This document shows, in pieces, positions 51,670 to 63,600 of a stretch of DNA of 64,000 nucleotides. The translations under genes were made by a program, and so were the position numbers. A model generated the notes under the pieces. The model had not been told where the DNA came from and did not search any database. It worked only from the letters and a program-made list of their open reading frames with translations. Source of the stretch: Xiheimicrobium sp033763395 (GTDB taxonomy: Bacteria; Myxococcota; Myxococcia; Myxococcales; Myxococcaceae). The stretch's first letter is position 1. Every line of letters starts with the position of its first letter. The DNA lies in assembly GCA_033763395.1 (NCBI GenBank), contig JANRKQ010000086.1:1-64000 (forward strand), written 5' to 3'.

Positions 51670-52870
51670 ACGCCAGCACCATCGTCATGAGCTGGCTGAC
51701 ACCGGCCACGCCGAAGACGAGCCCATAGGCCAGGGCGCGGCTGCCGCCCCCAGCCAGCACCACCGTCGCAAGGCCTCCCGCCAGCACGTTGCCCAGGAAC
51801 ATGCCGAAGGTGCCCGAGGCGTTCATGAGGCTCATCGCCGAGGCGCGGGCCTCGGTCGGCACGCCACCCGACACCAGCGTCAGGCTGGGGCCGTAGATGG
51901 CGGCGCTCCCGACACCTCCCAGGAGCAGCGCCAACGGCATCGCGCCGGGCGACAGCGCTGGCAAGGCGAAGAACATGGCGCCGTACGCGAGCGCGCCACC
52001 GGCGACGAGGCGCCACCGCCCGACCCGGTCTCCGAGCCGCGTGAAGGGCACGGTGGCGAGGGCGAACGCGACGAGGAAGACCGAGAACCAGCGGCTGGTG
52101 GTGCCGTCGGGGGTCCCCAGCACGTGGAAGGCGTGGAGCTGGAGGGTGACGGTGAAGAGGCCCACCGAGAAGCGCTCGAGCCCGACCGCGATGATGGGCC
52201 GGCGCACCCCGGGCAACTGCCAGACCTCACGTGCCGCCAGCCGTGACGACGCGCCGTCCGGGAGGCTGCGCCACGCGCCGAAGGCCGCGAGCACACCGAA
52301 CGCCCCACCGACGAACAACGGGAGCGCCGGGTTCCCCCGCCCGAGGATCGCGCCCAGCGGAATGCCCACCACCAGCGCCAGCACCACCGCGCTGCCGATC
52401 ATCCCCATCGCGGCGGAAGACTGGGCCCTCCCCCGCGCCGCGCCCATCAGCAGCGAGACCGCGCCTACGCTCGCCGCTCCCTGCACGAACCTCAGCGCCA
52501 GCATCACCGGCAACGGCGGCATCAACGCCACCAGCGCCACCATCGCGCCGTCGACGAGCGCCAGGGCCACCGCGTACCGCCGCCGCTGCCCGAGCTGATC
52601 GGCGCGCACCGCCAGCAGCGGGCCCACGACGCAGGCGCCGAGCAGGTTCACCGCCATGAAGGCGTAGAAGATCCAGTCGGCTCCGGGCCAGCCGGCGGCG
52701 ATCAGCGGCCTCAGGACGGGAATGACGATGGTGGCCGGAATCATCGCGGCCATCACGCTCAGGGCGATGGGCGCCGCGAAGCGCACCTCGCGGCGCAGCG
52801 ACACGGGCGCCGGGCACTCGAGCGGCGCGGCATCGGTCTGGGCTCCCCGCCTCGCCGCCTGGTCGTGCAT
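51638..52870 (-). CDS. MFS transporter
   Basis: About 410 aa from the ATG at 52870 (preceded by GGGG; in-frame ATGs at 52882 and 52921 are alternatives). Twelve transmembrane segments, with the MFS cytoplasmic loop RADQLGQRRRYAVALALVDG after helix 2 and the matching LGDRVGRWRLVAGGALAYGA in the second half. Other helices: VMLALRFVQGAASVGAVSLL and MFLGNVLAGGLATVVLAGGG. Similar to drug-resistance or sugar-efflux MFS proteins; the substrate is unknown. Divergent from sdhC; the 183 bp between them contains both promoters, not resolved here. Confidence 0.88.
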   Translation of the reverse strand: MHDQAARRGAQTDAAPLECPAPVSLRREVRFAAPIALSVMAAMIPATIVIPVLRPLIAAGWPGADWIFYAFMAVNLLGACVVGPLLAVRADQLGQRRRYAVALALVDGAMVALVALMPPLPVMLALRFVQGAASVGAVSLLMGAARGRAQSSAAMGMIGSAVVLALVVGIPLGAILGRGNPALPLFVGGAFGVLAAFGAWRSLPDGASSRLAAREVWQLPGVRRPIIAVGLERFSVGLFTVTLQLHAFHVLGTPDGTTSRWFSVFLVAFALATVPFTRLGDRVGRWRLVAGGALAYGAMFFALPALSPGAMPLALLLGGVGSAAIYGPSLTLVSGGVPTEARASAMSLMNASGTFGMFLGNVLAGGLATVVLAGGGSRALAYGLVFGVAGVSQLMTMVLAFTARGAESTD

Positions 52871-53053
52871 GAGAAGCCCCATAAGAGCACGCCAGTGCCC
52901 CGACAACCCAGCGGCCATCACCTCGGCTCACAGATCGGCACGATTTTGCTGTTCCTTCAGGACCGGCCTCCGGCATTCGGTCGTGACTGACGCGGGCGGT
53001 CATCGGTAAGAGGCGAGCGGAAGTCGCCAGCCCCTCGCTCAGGAGACCCCCGC

Positions 53054-53769
53054 ATGTCCGAAGCCGCAGAACTGAAACGCGACGACACCGTCGAGCCGCT
53101 GTTTGGCTCGCTGATGAAGTTCGCGATGAGCTCGGTGGGCTCGAAGGTGATGATGGCGCTCACCGGCGTCGTGCTGTGGGGCTTCATCATGGGCCACCTC
53201 GCCGGCAACCTGCTGGCCTTCCTCGGGCGTGACGCGTTCAACGCCTACGCGGCCGCGCTCAAGGGCAACCCGCCGCTGTTGTGGGGCACCCGCCTGGTGC
53301 TGCTCGCCTGCGTGCCGCTGCACTTCTTCTTCGCGGTGCGCTCGACGCGGGCCAACGCCGAGGCGCGGCCCGTCGGGTACGCGTACGAGAACAAGACGCC
53401 CGCACGGCTCGCCGGCAAGACGATGATGATCTCTGGCCTCGTGGTGGGCTCGTTCCTGCTGTACCACCTGGCGCACTTCACCTTGCGCGTCGTCAACGTG
53501 ACGGCGGCCAACGGCCCCACGGGCGCCTTCAGCCCCTTCGACATGCTCGTCGAGGGCTTCAAGAACCCGCTCATCGCCGGCCTCTACATCGTCGGGCAGG
53601 CGCTGCTGGCCCAGCACCTCTCGCACGGCATCTATTCCCTGTTCCAGCACCTGGGCCTCTGGGGCCGCCGCTGGACGCCGTGGCTCAAGAACGCCTCGCT
53701 CGCCGTGGGCTACGGCCTGTGCGCGGCCTTCATCACCATCCCCGTCTCCGTCCTGCTGGGAGTCATCAA

Positions 53770-53773
<4 letters not shown>
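53054..53773 (+). CDS. sdhC: Succinate dehydrogenase cytochrome b558 subunit (SdhC)
   Basis: Membrane anchor of 239 aa with five hydrophobic helices, of the b558/di-heme type that lacks a separate SdhD. Starts at the ATG at 53054 with AGGAGACC upstream. Heme-ligand candidates are His in GFIMGHLAGNLLAFLG, VPLHFFFAVRSTRAN, LLYHLAHFTLRVVN and QHLSHGIYSLFQHLG. The protein passes electrons between SdhB and menaquinone or ubiquinone. It overlaps sdhA by 4 nt (GTGA), showing the operon order C-A-B. Confidence 0.95.
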
Positions 53774-55679
<1,906 letters not shown>

Positions 55680-55680
<1 letters not shown>

Positions 55681-56441
55681 TGAGCGACAAGATGATGACG
55701 TTGACGCTGCACGTGTGGCGTCAGAGCGGCCCCTCGGCCTCCGGCGAGATGAAGCAGTACACGCTCGAGGGCGTCAGCCCGCACATGTCCTTCCTCGAGA
55801 TGATGGACGTGCTGAACGAGAAGCTGATGAACCAGGGCGAGGAGCCCGTGGCGTTCGATCACGACTGCCGCGAGGGCATCTGCGGCATGTGCTCGATGGT
55901 GATCAACGGCAAGCCCCACGGCGGGCACCGGGGCGTCACCACCTGCCAGCTGCACATGCGGCACTTCAACGACGGCGATCACATCTACGTCGAGCCGTGG
56001 CGCGCGAAGGCCTTCCCGGTGCTGAAGGATCTCGTGGTCGACCGGTCGTCGTTCGATCGCGTCATCGCGGCCGGCGGCTACGTGTCGGTCAACACCGGCG
56101 GCGCGCCCGACGCCAACGCCCTGCCCGTGCCGAAGACCGAGTCGACGCTCGCGATGGACGCGGCCCAGTGCATCGGCTGCGGCGCCTGCGTGGCGGCCTG
56201 CAAGAACGCCTCGGCGATGCTCTTCGTCTCGGCCAAGGTGTCGCACCTGGGGCACCTGCCGCAGGGCCAGCCCGAGCGGTACGAGCGCGCAAAGAACATG
56301 GCCATGCAGATGGACGCCGAAGGCTTCGGCACCTGCACCAACCTCTCGCAGTGTGAGGCGGTGTGCCCCAAGGAGATCCCCGTGCGGGTGTTCGCCGAGT
56401 TCAACCGCGATCTCATCAAGGCGAACCTCAAGGGCGGCTGA
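55680..56441 (+). CDS. sdhB: Succinate dehydrogenase iron-sulfur subunit (SdhB)
   Basis: 253-aa subunit with three Fe-S clusters. The [2Fe-2S] ligands are in HDCREGICGMCSMVINGKPH and the later TTCQLHM. The [4Fe-4S] site is CIGCGACVAACKN. The [3Fe-4S]/[4Fe-4S] region is CTNLSQCEAVCPKEIPV. Translation starts at the ATG overlapping the sdhA stop. Links FAD in SdhA to heme in SdhC. Followed by a terminator 34 bp downstream. Confidence 0.97.
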
Positions 56442-56474
56442 AGCCCCCAGTCACCTGCGGGTTTTCCCAGCCCC

Positions 56475-56515
56475 GGGCAGCGCTCCTCGTCGTGAGAGGC
56501 GCTGCCCGTCGTCTT
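56475..56515 (+). terminator. Terminator of sdhCAB
   Basis: GGGCAGCGC (56475-56483) pairs with GCGCTGCCC (56499-56507), a 9-bp perfect stem with a 15-nt loop, followed by GTCGTCTTTC. It lies 33 bp after the sdhB stop. Confidence 0.75.
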
Positions 56516-56596
56516 TCGGGGCCTCCCCTCTCGTCAGCTCCGTGGGGCTGCGGTAAGGGCGCCCCGCACGTCGTCTTCTCCGTTCAAGGACCCTCC

Positions 56597-57559
56597 ATGC
56601 GCGTCATCGTCACCGGCAGCCTCGCCTACGACTACATCATGAACTTCCCCGGGAAGTTCTCGGACCACATCCTGCCCGACAAGGTCCACATGCTGACGGT
56701 GAGCTTCCTCGTCGACTCGATGAAGCGCCTGCGCGGCGGCACCGCTGGCAACATCGCCTACAACCTGGCGCTCCTGGGCGCGAAGACGTCGCTCGTCTCG
56801 GCGGCCGGCCAGGACTTCAAGGACTACCAGCACCAGCTCGAGCAGCTCGGCATCGACTGCCGCGGCGTGAAGGTCGTCGGCAACGAGTTCACCGCGAGCT
56901 GCTTCATCAACACCGACACCTCGAACAACCAGATCGTCGCGTTCTACCCGGGCGCGGTGGTGCACGCGCGCGAGGTGACGCTCGAGTCGATCGGCCTGAC
57001 GAAGGACGACTGGGTGCTCATCTCGCCGACCGATCCCGAGTCGATGATGCGCCACATGCAGGAGTGCCGGCGCATCGGCGCGAAGTACATCTTCGACCCG
57101 GGCAAGCAGACGCCCCGGCTCGACAAGCAGCAGATCCTCTCCGGCCTCGACGGCTGCGCGGCCCTCGTGGGCAACGACTACGAGTTCGGCATGATGGCGA
57201 AGGCGACCGGCCTCACCGAGCAGCAGCTGATCGACGCCGCGCCGCTGACGGTGATGACGCGCGGCGAGCAGGGCAGCCGCATCTACCAGCGCGGCCAGGC
57301 GCCCCTCGAGATCCCCATCGCGAAGCCCTCGGCCGTCGTCGACCCGACCGGCGCGGGAGACGCCTACCTCGCAGGCCTCGCCTTCGGTCTGGCGCGCAAC
57401 CTGCCCCTGCCCGTCGCCGGCCGCGTGGCAGCGCTCGCCGCGACCTACGCCATCGAGCTCAAGGGCTGCCAGGAGCACGCCTTCACCCGCGACGCCTTCG
57501 CCGCCCGCTACGGGCAGGTGTTCGGCGCCACGGCCGAGCTCACCGCCGCGCTCGGCTGA
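56597..57559 (+). CDS. PfkB-family carbohydrate/nucleoside kinase
   Basis: 320-aa ribokinase-fold enzyme from the ATG at 56597. The PfkB signature 2 is present (VVDPTGAGDAYLAGLAFG, Asp as catalytic base). Signature 1-type LRGGTAGNIAYNLALLGAKT occurs in the N-terminal half. The start MRVIVTGSLAYDYIMNFPGK resembles adenosine kinase and related nucleoside/sugar kinases, but the exact substrate (adenosine, ribose or other) cannot be fixed. A single gene bounded by terminators on both sides. Confidence 0.92.
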   Translation: MRVIVTGSLAYDYIMNFPGKFSDHILPDKVHMLTVSFLVDSMKRLRGGTAGNIAYNLALLGAKTSLVSAAGQDFKDYQHQLEQLGIDCRGVKVVGNEFTASCFINTDTSNNQIVAFYPGAVVHAREVTLESIGLTKDDWVLISPTDPESMMRHMQECRRIGAKYIFDPGKQTPRLDKQQILSGLDGCAALVGNDYEFGMMAKATGLTEQQLIDAAPLTVMTRGEQGSRIYQRGQAPLEIPIAKPSAVVDPTGAGDAYLAGLAFGLARNLPLPVAGRVAALAATYAIELKGCQEHAFTRDAFAARYGQVFGATAELTAALG

Positions 57560-57579
57560 AGCGGTGTGCCCCCCTTCGA

Positions 57580-57602
57580 GCCTCCCCCCGTGGGAGGCTT
57601 TT
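57580..57602 (+). terminator. Terminator downstream of the PfkB-family kinase
   Basis: GCCTCCC-CCCGT-GGGAGGC is followed by TTTTGT: a 7-bp perfect stem with 5-nt loop. It lies 20 bp after the stop codon. Canonical intrinsic terminator. Confidence 0.9.
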
Positions 57603-57675
57603 GTCTCCCATGCGTTTCCGCTAAGACCGGAAATATCCACTCAGTACGGATTTTCTCCTCTCCCAGGAGTCTCTC

Positions 57676-60600
57676 GTGATCCGCACCTCGTCCTGGCGTG
57701 TCGCCCTCGCCTGCCTCGCTGTGCCGCTCGCGGCCTGTACCGAAGCGCAGCTCGACCGGGCCCGGCCAGCGCAGCGCACCCAGCCCATCGTGGGACAAGA
57801 CGGCACCTTCACCGTCAACGGCGTAGTGCAGCTCAACGAATACACCGCGCTCGCCGCCAACGCCGCTGCCGGAGCGACCTCGATCTCGGTCACCGACGCC
57901 ACCCAGCTCGACAGCGCGACCTTCGGGCCGCTCGCCGCGGGCGATCTGCTGATGATCTACCAGGCCCAGGGCGCGGCCATCGACGGCAGTGACTCGTCGG
58001 CCTTCGGCACGGTGACGGCCCTCAACGGCGCGGGGCTGCACGAGACGATCGAGGTGGCCTCGGTCGCGGGCAACACGATCACCCTCGGCAACGGGTGCCT
58101 GGGGCTGCGCAACGGCTACGCCGCGTCAGGGCGGACGCAGGTCGTCCGCATTCCCCAGTTCACGGCGCTCACGGTGTCGATGACAGGCACGGTGACGGCG
58201 CTCCCGTGGGACGGCACCCGGGGCGGCATCGTGGCGCTGCACGTGCGCGACACGCTGACGCTGCAGGGCACCATCGACGTGGCGGGCCTCGGCTTTCGCG
58301 GTGGGCAGACCGACGCCGACGCGTTCCCCACGCCGGCCACCGACGTCGCCGGGTTCCGCGCCGCGGCGGGCTCGCAGGGCGGCGAGAAGGGCGAGGGCAT
58401 CGCCGGGTTCCAGAGCGCGTACGACGCGGCGGGCGGGCGGTACGGGCGCGGCGCTCCGGCCAACGCGGGCGGCGGCGGCAACGCCTTTCGCGCCGGTGGC
58501 GGCGGCGGCGCGAACGCCACCAACACGAACCTCTGGAGCGGCCAGGGCGTGATGGAGGGCACCGTCATCGGCTTCCAGGCCTGGCAGGCCGACCCCGGGC
58601 GATTGCTGCCCACCAACACCGGCGGCTCGGCGGCGCTCGCGAACAACGCGGGCGGCGGGCGCGGCGGCTACAGCTTCTCGTCGTCGAACCAGAACGCGGT
58701 GGCGACCGGGCCCGGCGCGGGCGCGTGGGGCGGCAACCTGCGACGTGAGCGCGGCGGCCTCGGCGGGCGCCCCCTCGACCCCAGCGCGACCGGGCGAATC
58801 TTCTTCGGCGGTGGCGGCGGCGCGGGCGACGGGAGCCAGGGCGAGGCGGGGCGCGGCGGCGCGGGCGGCGGCCTCATCTACCTCATGGCGACGAGCGTCT
58901 CGGGCGCAGGCGCGCTGGTGGCCAACGGCGCTCCCGGCGGCAACACCACCGGCACCCATCGCGACTCGGCCGGCGGCGGCGGCGCGGGCGGCACCGTCGT
59001 CGTGCGGGCCACCACGCTGAGCGGCTTCTCCATCGCGGCGAACGGCGGCGAGGGCGGCAGCCAGCTCATCTCGTCGGGCCTCGACGAGGCGACGGGCCCC
59101 GGCGGCGGCGGCTCGGGTGGCTTCATCGCCACCCAGGGCGGCACCGTCACCCGCTCGGCGGCCGGCGGGCCCGGTGGCACCACCACCTCGAACGGCCTCA
59201 CCGAGTTCCCCACCAATGGCGCCACCCGCGGGGCGCCCGGCAACCCGACCGCCGTCGTCTCGACGGTCGCCGGCACGCAGGTCGTCGACATTCCGCTCTG
59301 CCTCGAACCAGCAAACCTCGAGGCCACCATCAGCAACGGCGTCGCCACATCGGTGCCCGGCACCGTCACGACGTACACCGTTCGCATTCGCAACCTCGGG
59401 CCGGGCGGCGCGACCGGCGCCCGGGTGATCAACACGCTGCCCGGCATTCTCACCGGCGCGAGCTGGACCTGTGTGGGCACGGGGGGCGCGACCTGCCCAG
59501 CGTCGGGCACCGGGTCGATCAACGCCCTCGTCACGGTCCCCGCGAACCAGGAGGTGACCTTCACCGTCACCGCCACCATCAACCCCGCGGCCACGGGCAC
59601 GCTGGTGAACACCGTCTCGGTCTTCAGCCCGCCGATCATCAACGACCCGAACCTGCTCAACAACCTCGCCACCGACACCGACACGCTGTCACCGCGCGCC
59701 GATCTCTCGCTCGCCGTCGTGGCGAACCCGTCGCCCGTCGACGAAGACGCCAACCTCACCTGGACGCTCACGCTCACCAACGCGGGCGAGAGCACGGCGA
59801 CCACCGTGCGTGTCGCCTTCCCGCTCCCGCCTGAGACGACCTTCATCAGCGCCTCGGGGACGAACTGGTCGTGCAGCCGAATGGCCACCACCGTGACGTG
59901 CAGCCGCGGCTCGCTCGCGCCGGGCGTCGCAGAGCCCATCACCATCGTCGCGAACGTGCTGCTCGCGGGAGGCACCCTGGCGCCGATGGTGTCGGCCTCG
60001 TCGGCGGTGCCCGACCCGGTCATGACGAACAACGGCGTGACGGTCACCACCACCGTCAACCCGGTGAACGATCCACCCGTGAACACGGTGCCGATGACCC
60101 AGACGATCCTCGAAGACAGTGCCCTGGTGTTCTCGGTCGGCACCGGCAACCCGATCAGCGTGTCGGACGTCGACCTCGGCACCGGAGAGATCACCATGAC
60201 GCTCACCGCGACGGCGGGCACGGTGTCGGTCGCGGTGGTGCCGAACGTGACGTTCCTCGTCGGCGATGGCACCGACGATCTCACCGTCACCTTCAGGGGC
60301 CGGCTCGCGCCCGTGCTCGCGGCGCTCGCGACCGTGACCTTCCGCCCCCTCGCCGACTTCAACGGCACCGCCAACCTGCGGGTGCTGAGCGACGACAACG
60401 GCAACTCGGGCAACGGCGGCTCGCGCGGCGACGACGACACGGTCTCCATCGTCGTGACGCCTGTGAATGATCCCCCGACGCTGGGCAACGACACCTTCGG
60501 CGTCGACGAAGACTCGATGACCACGCTCGACGTGCTCTTCAACGACTCGTCGGCCCCCGACGGCCCCGAGACGCTCACCATCGTCGCCGTCGGCAGCGCG

Positions 60601-63600
60601 ATGAACGGCATCGTCTCGGGAGGCGGCACCACCCTCACCTATCGGCCCAACGCCAACTTCTTCGGCAACGACACCTTCACCTACACGGTGAGCGACGGGA
60701 ACGGCGGCCAGGCGACCGCGATGGTGGCGATGCTGGTCAGGGCCGTGAACGACCCGCCCACCGCGGTGAACGACAGCTTCGGCGTCGTGGAGGGCTCGAC
60801 CAACAACAGCCTGAACGTGCTCCAGAACGACACCGGCGCGCCCGACGTCGGCGAGGTGTTGATCGTCACGGCCGTGACCGCGCCGATGAACGGCACCGCG
60901 ACGGTCGCGCCGGGTGGAGCCTCGGTGCGCTACACGCCGAACGCCGGGTACAACGGCCCCGACTCGTTCTCGTACACCATCACCGATCCCGGCGGGCTGA
61001 CGGCGACGGCGCAGGTGCAGGTGACGGTGGGCCCGGCGAACGATCCGCCGGTGAACGCGGTGCCGATGGCGCAGACGGTGGCCGAAGACACCACCCTCGC
61101 CTTCACCGCGCCGAACCTCTTCGCGGTGTCCGACCCCGACGCGGCGAACCAGCCGATCCAGGTGGCGCTGACGGCGACGAACGGCCTGCTGAACCTCGCG
61201 CCGGCCACGACCGCGACGCTCGTCTTCACCGTCGGCGACGGCACCAACGACGCCACCATGACGTTCAGCGCCACGGTGCCCGAGATCAACACGGCGCTCG
61301 CGACCCTCACCTTCACGCCCACGCCCAACTTCAACGGCATGGCCACCGTGCGCCTGGTGACGAACGACCTCGGCAACACCGGAGTCGGCGGGGCGCAGAC
61401 GGACTCCGATCAGGTCGCGATCACCGTGACGCCGGTGAACGATCCGCCGAGCGCCGTGGCCGATGCCATCACGGTGGCCGAGGACTCGACGAACAACGCC
61501 ATCGACGCGCTGGCCAACGACACGGTCGCGCCCGACACGGGCGAGACGCTGCGCATCACCTCGATCACGCAGCCGACGAACGGCATGGCGCAGCTCGTGA
61601 TGGGCGGGGCCAGCCTCACCTACACGCCAGCCGCCAACTTCTTCGGCACCGACACCTTCGACTACAGCGTCACCGACGGCAACGGCGGCACCGCGACCGG
61701 CACCATCACGGTGACGGTGCTCAACCAGAACGACCCGCCGACGGCCGTGCCCGACGTCTTCAGCGTGCCGCAGGACAGCGTCGACAACGCGCTCGACGTG
61801 CTGGCCAACGACACCTCGGCGCCGGATCCGATGGAGACCCTCTCGGTCGTCGTCACCTCGCCCGCTGCCAATGGCCGCGTCACCATCACGCCGAACGGCG
61901 CGCTTGTGCGGTACACCCCCAACGCTGGCTACATCGGGCCCGACAGCTTCACCTACACGGTGCGCGACTCGAACAACGGCATCGCGGCGGCCATCGTCAG
62001 CATCACCGTCGGCGCCGACACCGACCGTGACGGCCTGTCGGACAACGACGAACTCGTCGCTGGCACCAACCCGAACGACCCCGACACCGACGACGACCTG
62101 CTCAACGACGGGCTCGAGGTGAAGGTGTCGATGACCGACCCACTCGACGACGACGTCGACGACGACGGCCTGCTCGACGGCAACGAAGACGTGAACCGCA
62201 ACGGCGTGCGCGAGATGAACGAGACGGACCCGAAGGTGGCCGACACCGACATGGACGGGCTCCTCGACGGGCTCGAGCGCGGCCTCACCATGCCGCAGGG
62301 GCGAAACACCCGCCTCACCGTGTTCCGCCCCGACGCCGACCCCACGACGACGACCAACCCGCTGCGGCGCGACACGGACAACGGCGGTGACTCCGACGGC
62401 ACCGAAGACGAGAACGCCAACGGCCGCATCGACGCGAACGAGACCGATCCGAACAACCCGGCGGACGACCGCGTCGACGCCGATCGCGACGGCCTCACCG
62501 ACAGCGCTGAGCGCAACGCAGGGCTCGATCCCAATGACGGCGACAGCGACGACGACGGCGTGCTCGACGGCGCCGACGGCGTCACGGACACCGACGGCGA
62601 TGGGCGCATCGACGCGGTCGACCCGGACTCGGACAACGACGGGCTCTTCGACGGCACCGAGGCGGGCGTGACGGAGCAGACGCTCAAGCCGCGCGAGACC
62701 GACGTCTCGAAGGGCTTCTTCGTCGTCGACGCCGATCCCAACACCACGACCAACCCGAAGGTGGCGGACTCGGACGGAGACGGGCTGACCGACGGCGCCG
62801 AGGACGTGAACAAGAACGGCCGTGACGACGAGGGTGAGACCGACGCCTCGAAGGCCGACACCGACGGTGACGCGCTCGACGACGGGCTCGAGCTGCGCGC
62901 CGACAACAAGACGAACCCTGAGGTGGCCGACTCGGACGGCGACGGCCTCGCCGACGGGACCGAAGACGCGAACCGCAACGGCCGGGTGAACGACGGCGAG
63001 ACCGACCCGAACGTGGCCGACTCGGACGGCGGCGGGACCAACGACGGCACCGAGGTGATGCGCGGCACCAACCCGCTCGACAAGTTCGACGATCTCGAGG
63101 TGCGCGGCGGTGGCGGCTGCAGCCAGGCGCCTCCCGGGCTGCTGATGCTCGGCGTCTTCGCCCTCCTCGCGCGGCGGCGCCGGGTGGCCGGGGCCCTCGT
63201 CGTGTTGGTGCTGGCGCCGCTGGCGGCGTCGGCCCAGAGCGCGGTCAACACCTCGATCGACGTGCAGCGCTTCAAGCCGGCTGTCGGCAGCCAGGACTTC
63301 CTCAACCTCGACTCGGCGCGGGTGGCGCCGCACATGACGCCGTTCGGGGGCCTGTTCATCGGGTACGCCGACGATCCGCTCGTGCTGGGCACGCCGGGCG
63401 GGAGCGACGCGGTGGTGCGGCTCGTCGACTCGCTGACCTTCTTCGACGTCTCGGCGGGCTTCGCGCTGAAGGATCAGTTCGAGATCGCCCTCGGCATGCC
63501 GATGTCACTGGCGGCGAGCCAGCAGGCGACCTCGCTCGACCCGGCGCTGGGCGGCACCATCGCAGGGTTCTCGGCGGGCGATCTGCGGGTGGTGCCGAAG

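Noticed and set aside
52936..52951. Sigma-54-like site (CGGCACGATTTTGCT) upstream of sdhC
   Set aside because: The sequence looks attractive, but GG-to-GC spacing is again 9 nt, one base too short for RpoN binding.
59689..63333. Very long open frame on the minus strand (about 1,200 codons) opposite the giant surface protein
   Set aside because: It is the mirror of repetitive Asp/Thr/Gly codons in high-G+C DNA, encodes His/Arg/Val-rich nonsense without motifs, and the plus-strand frame has clear domains and a ribosome site.
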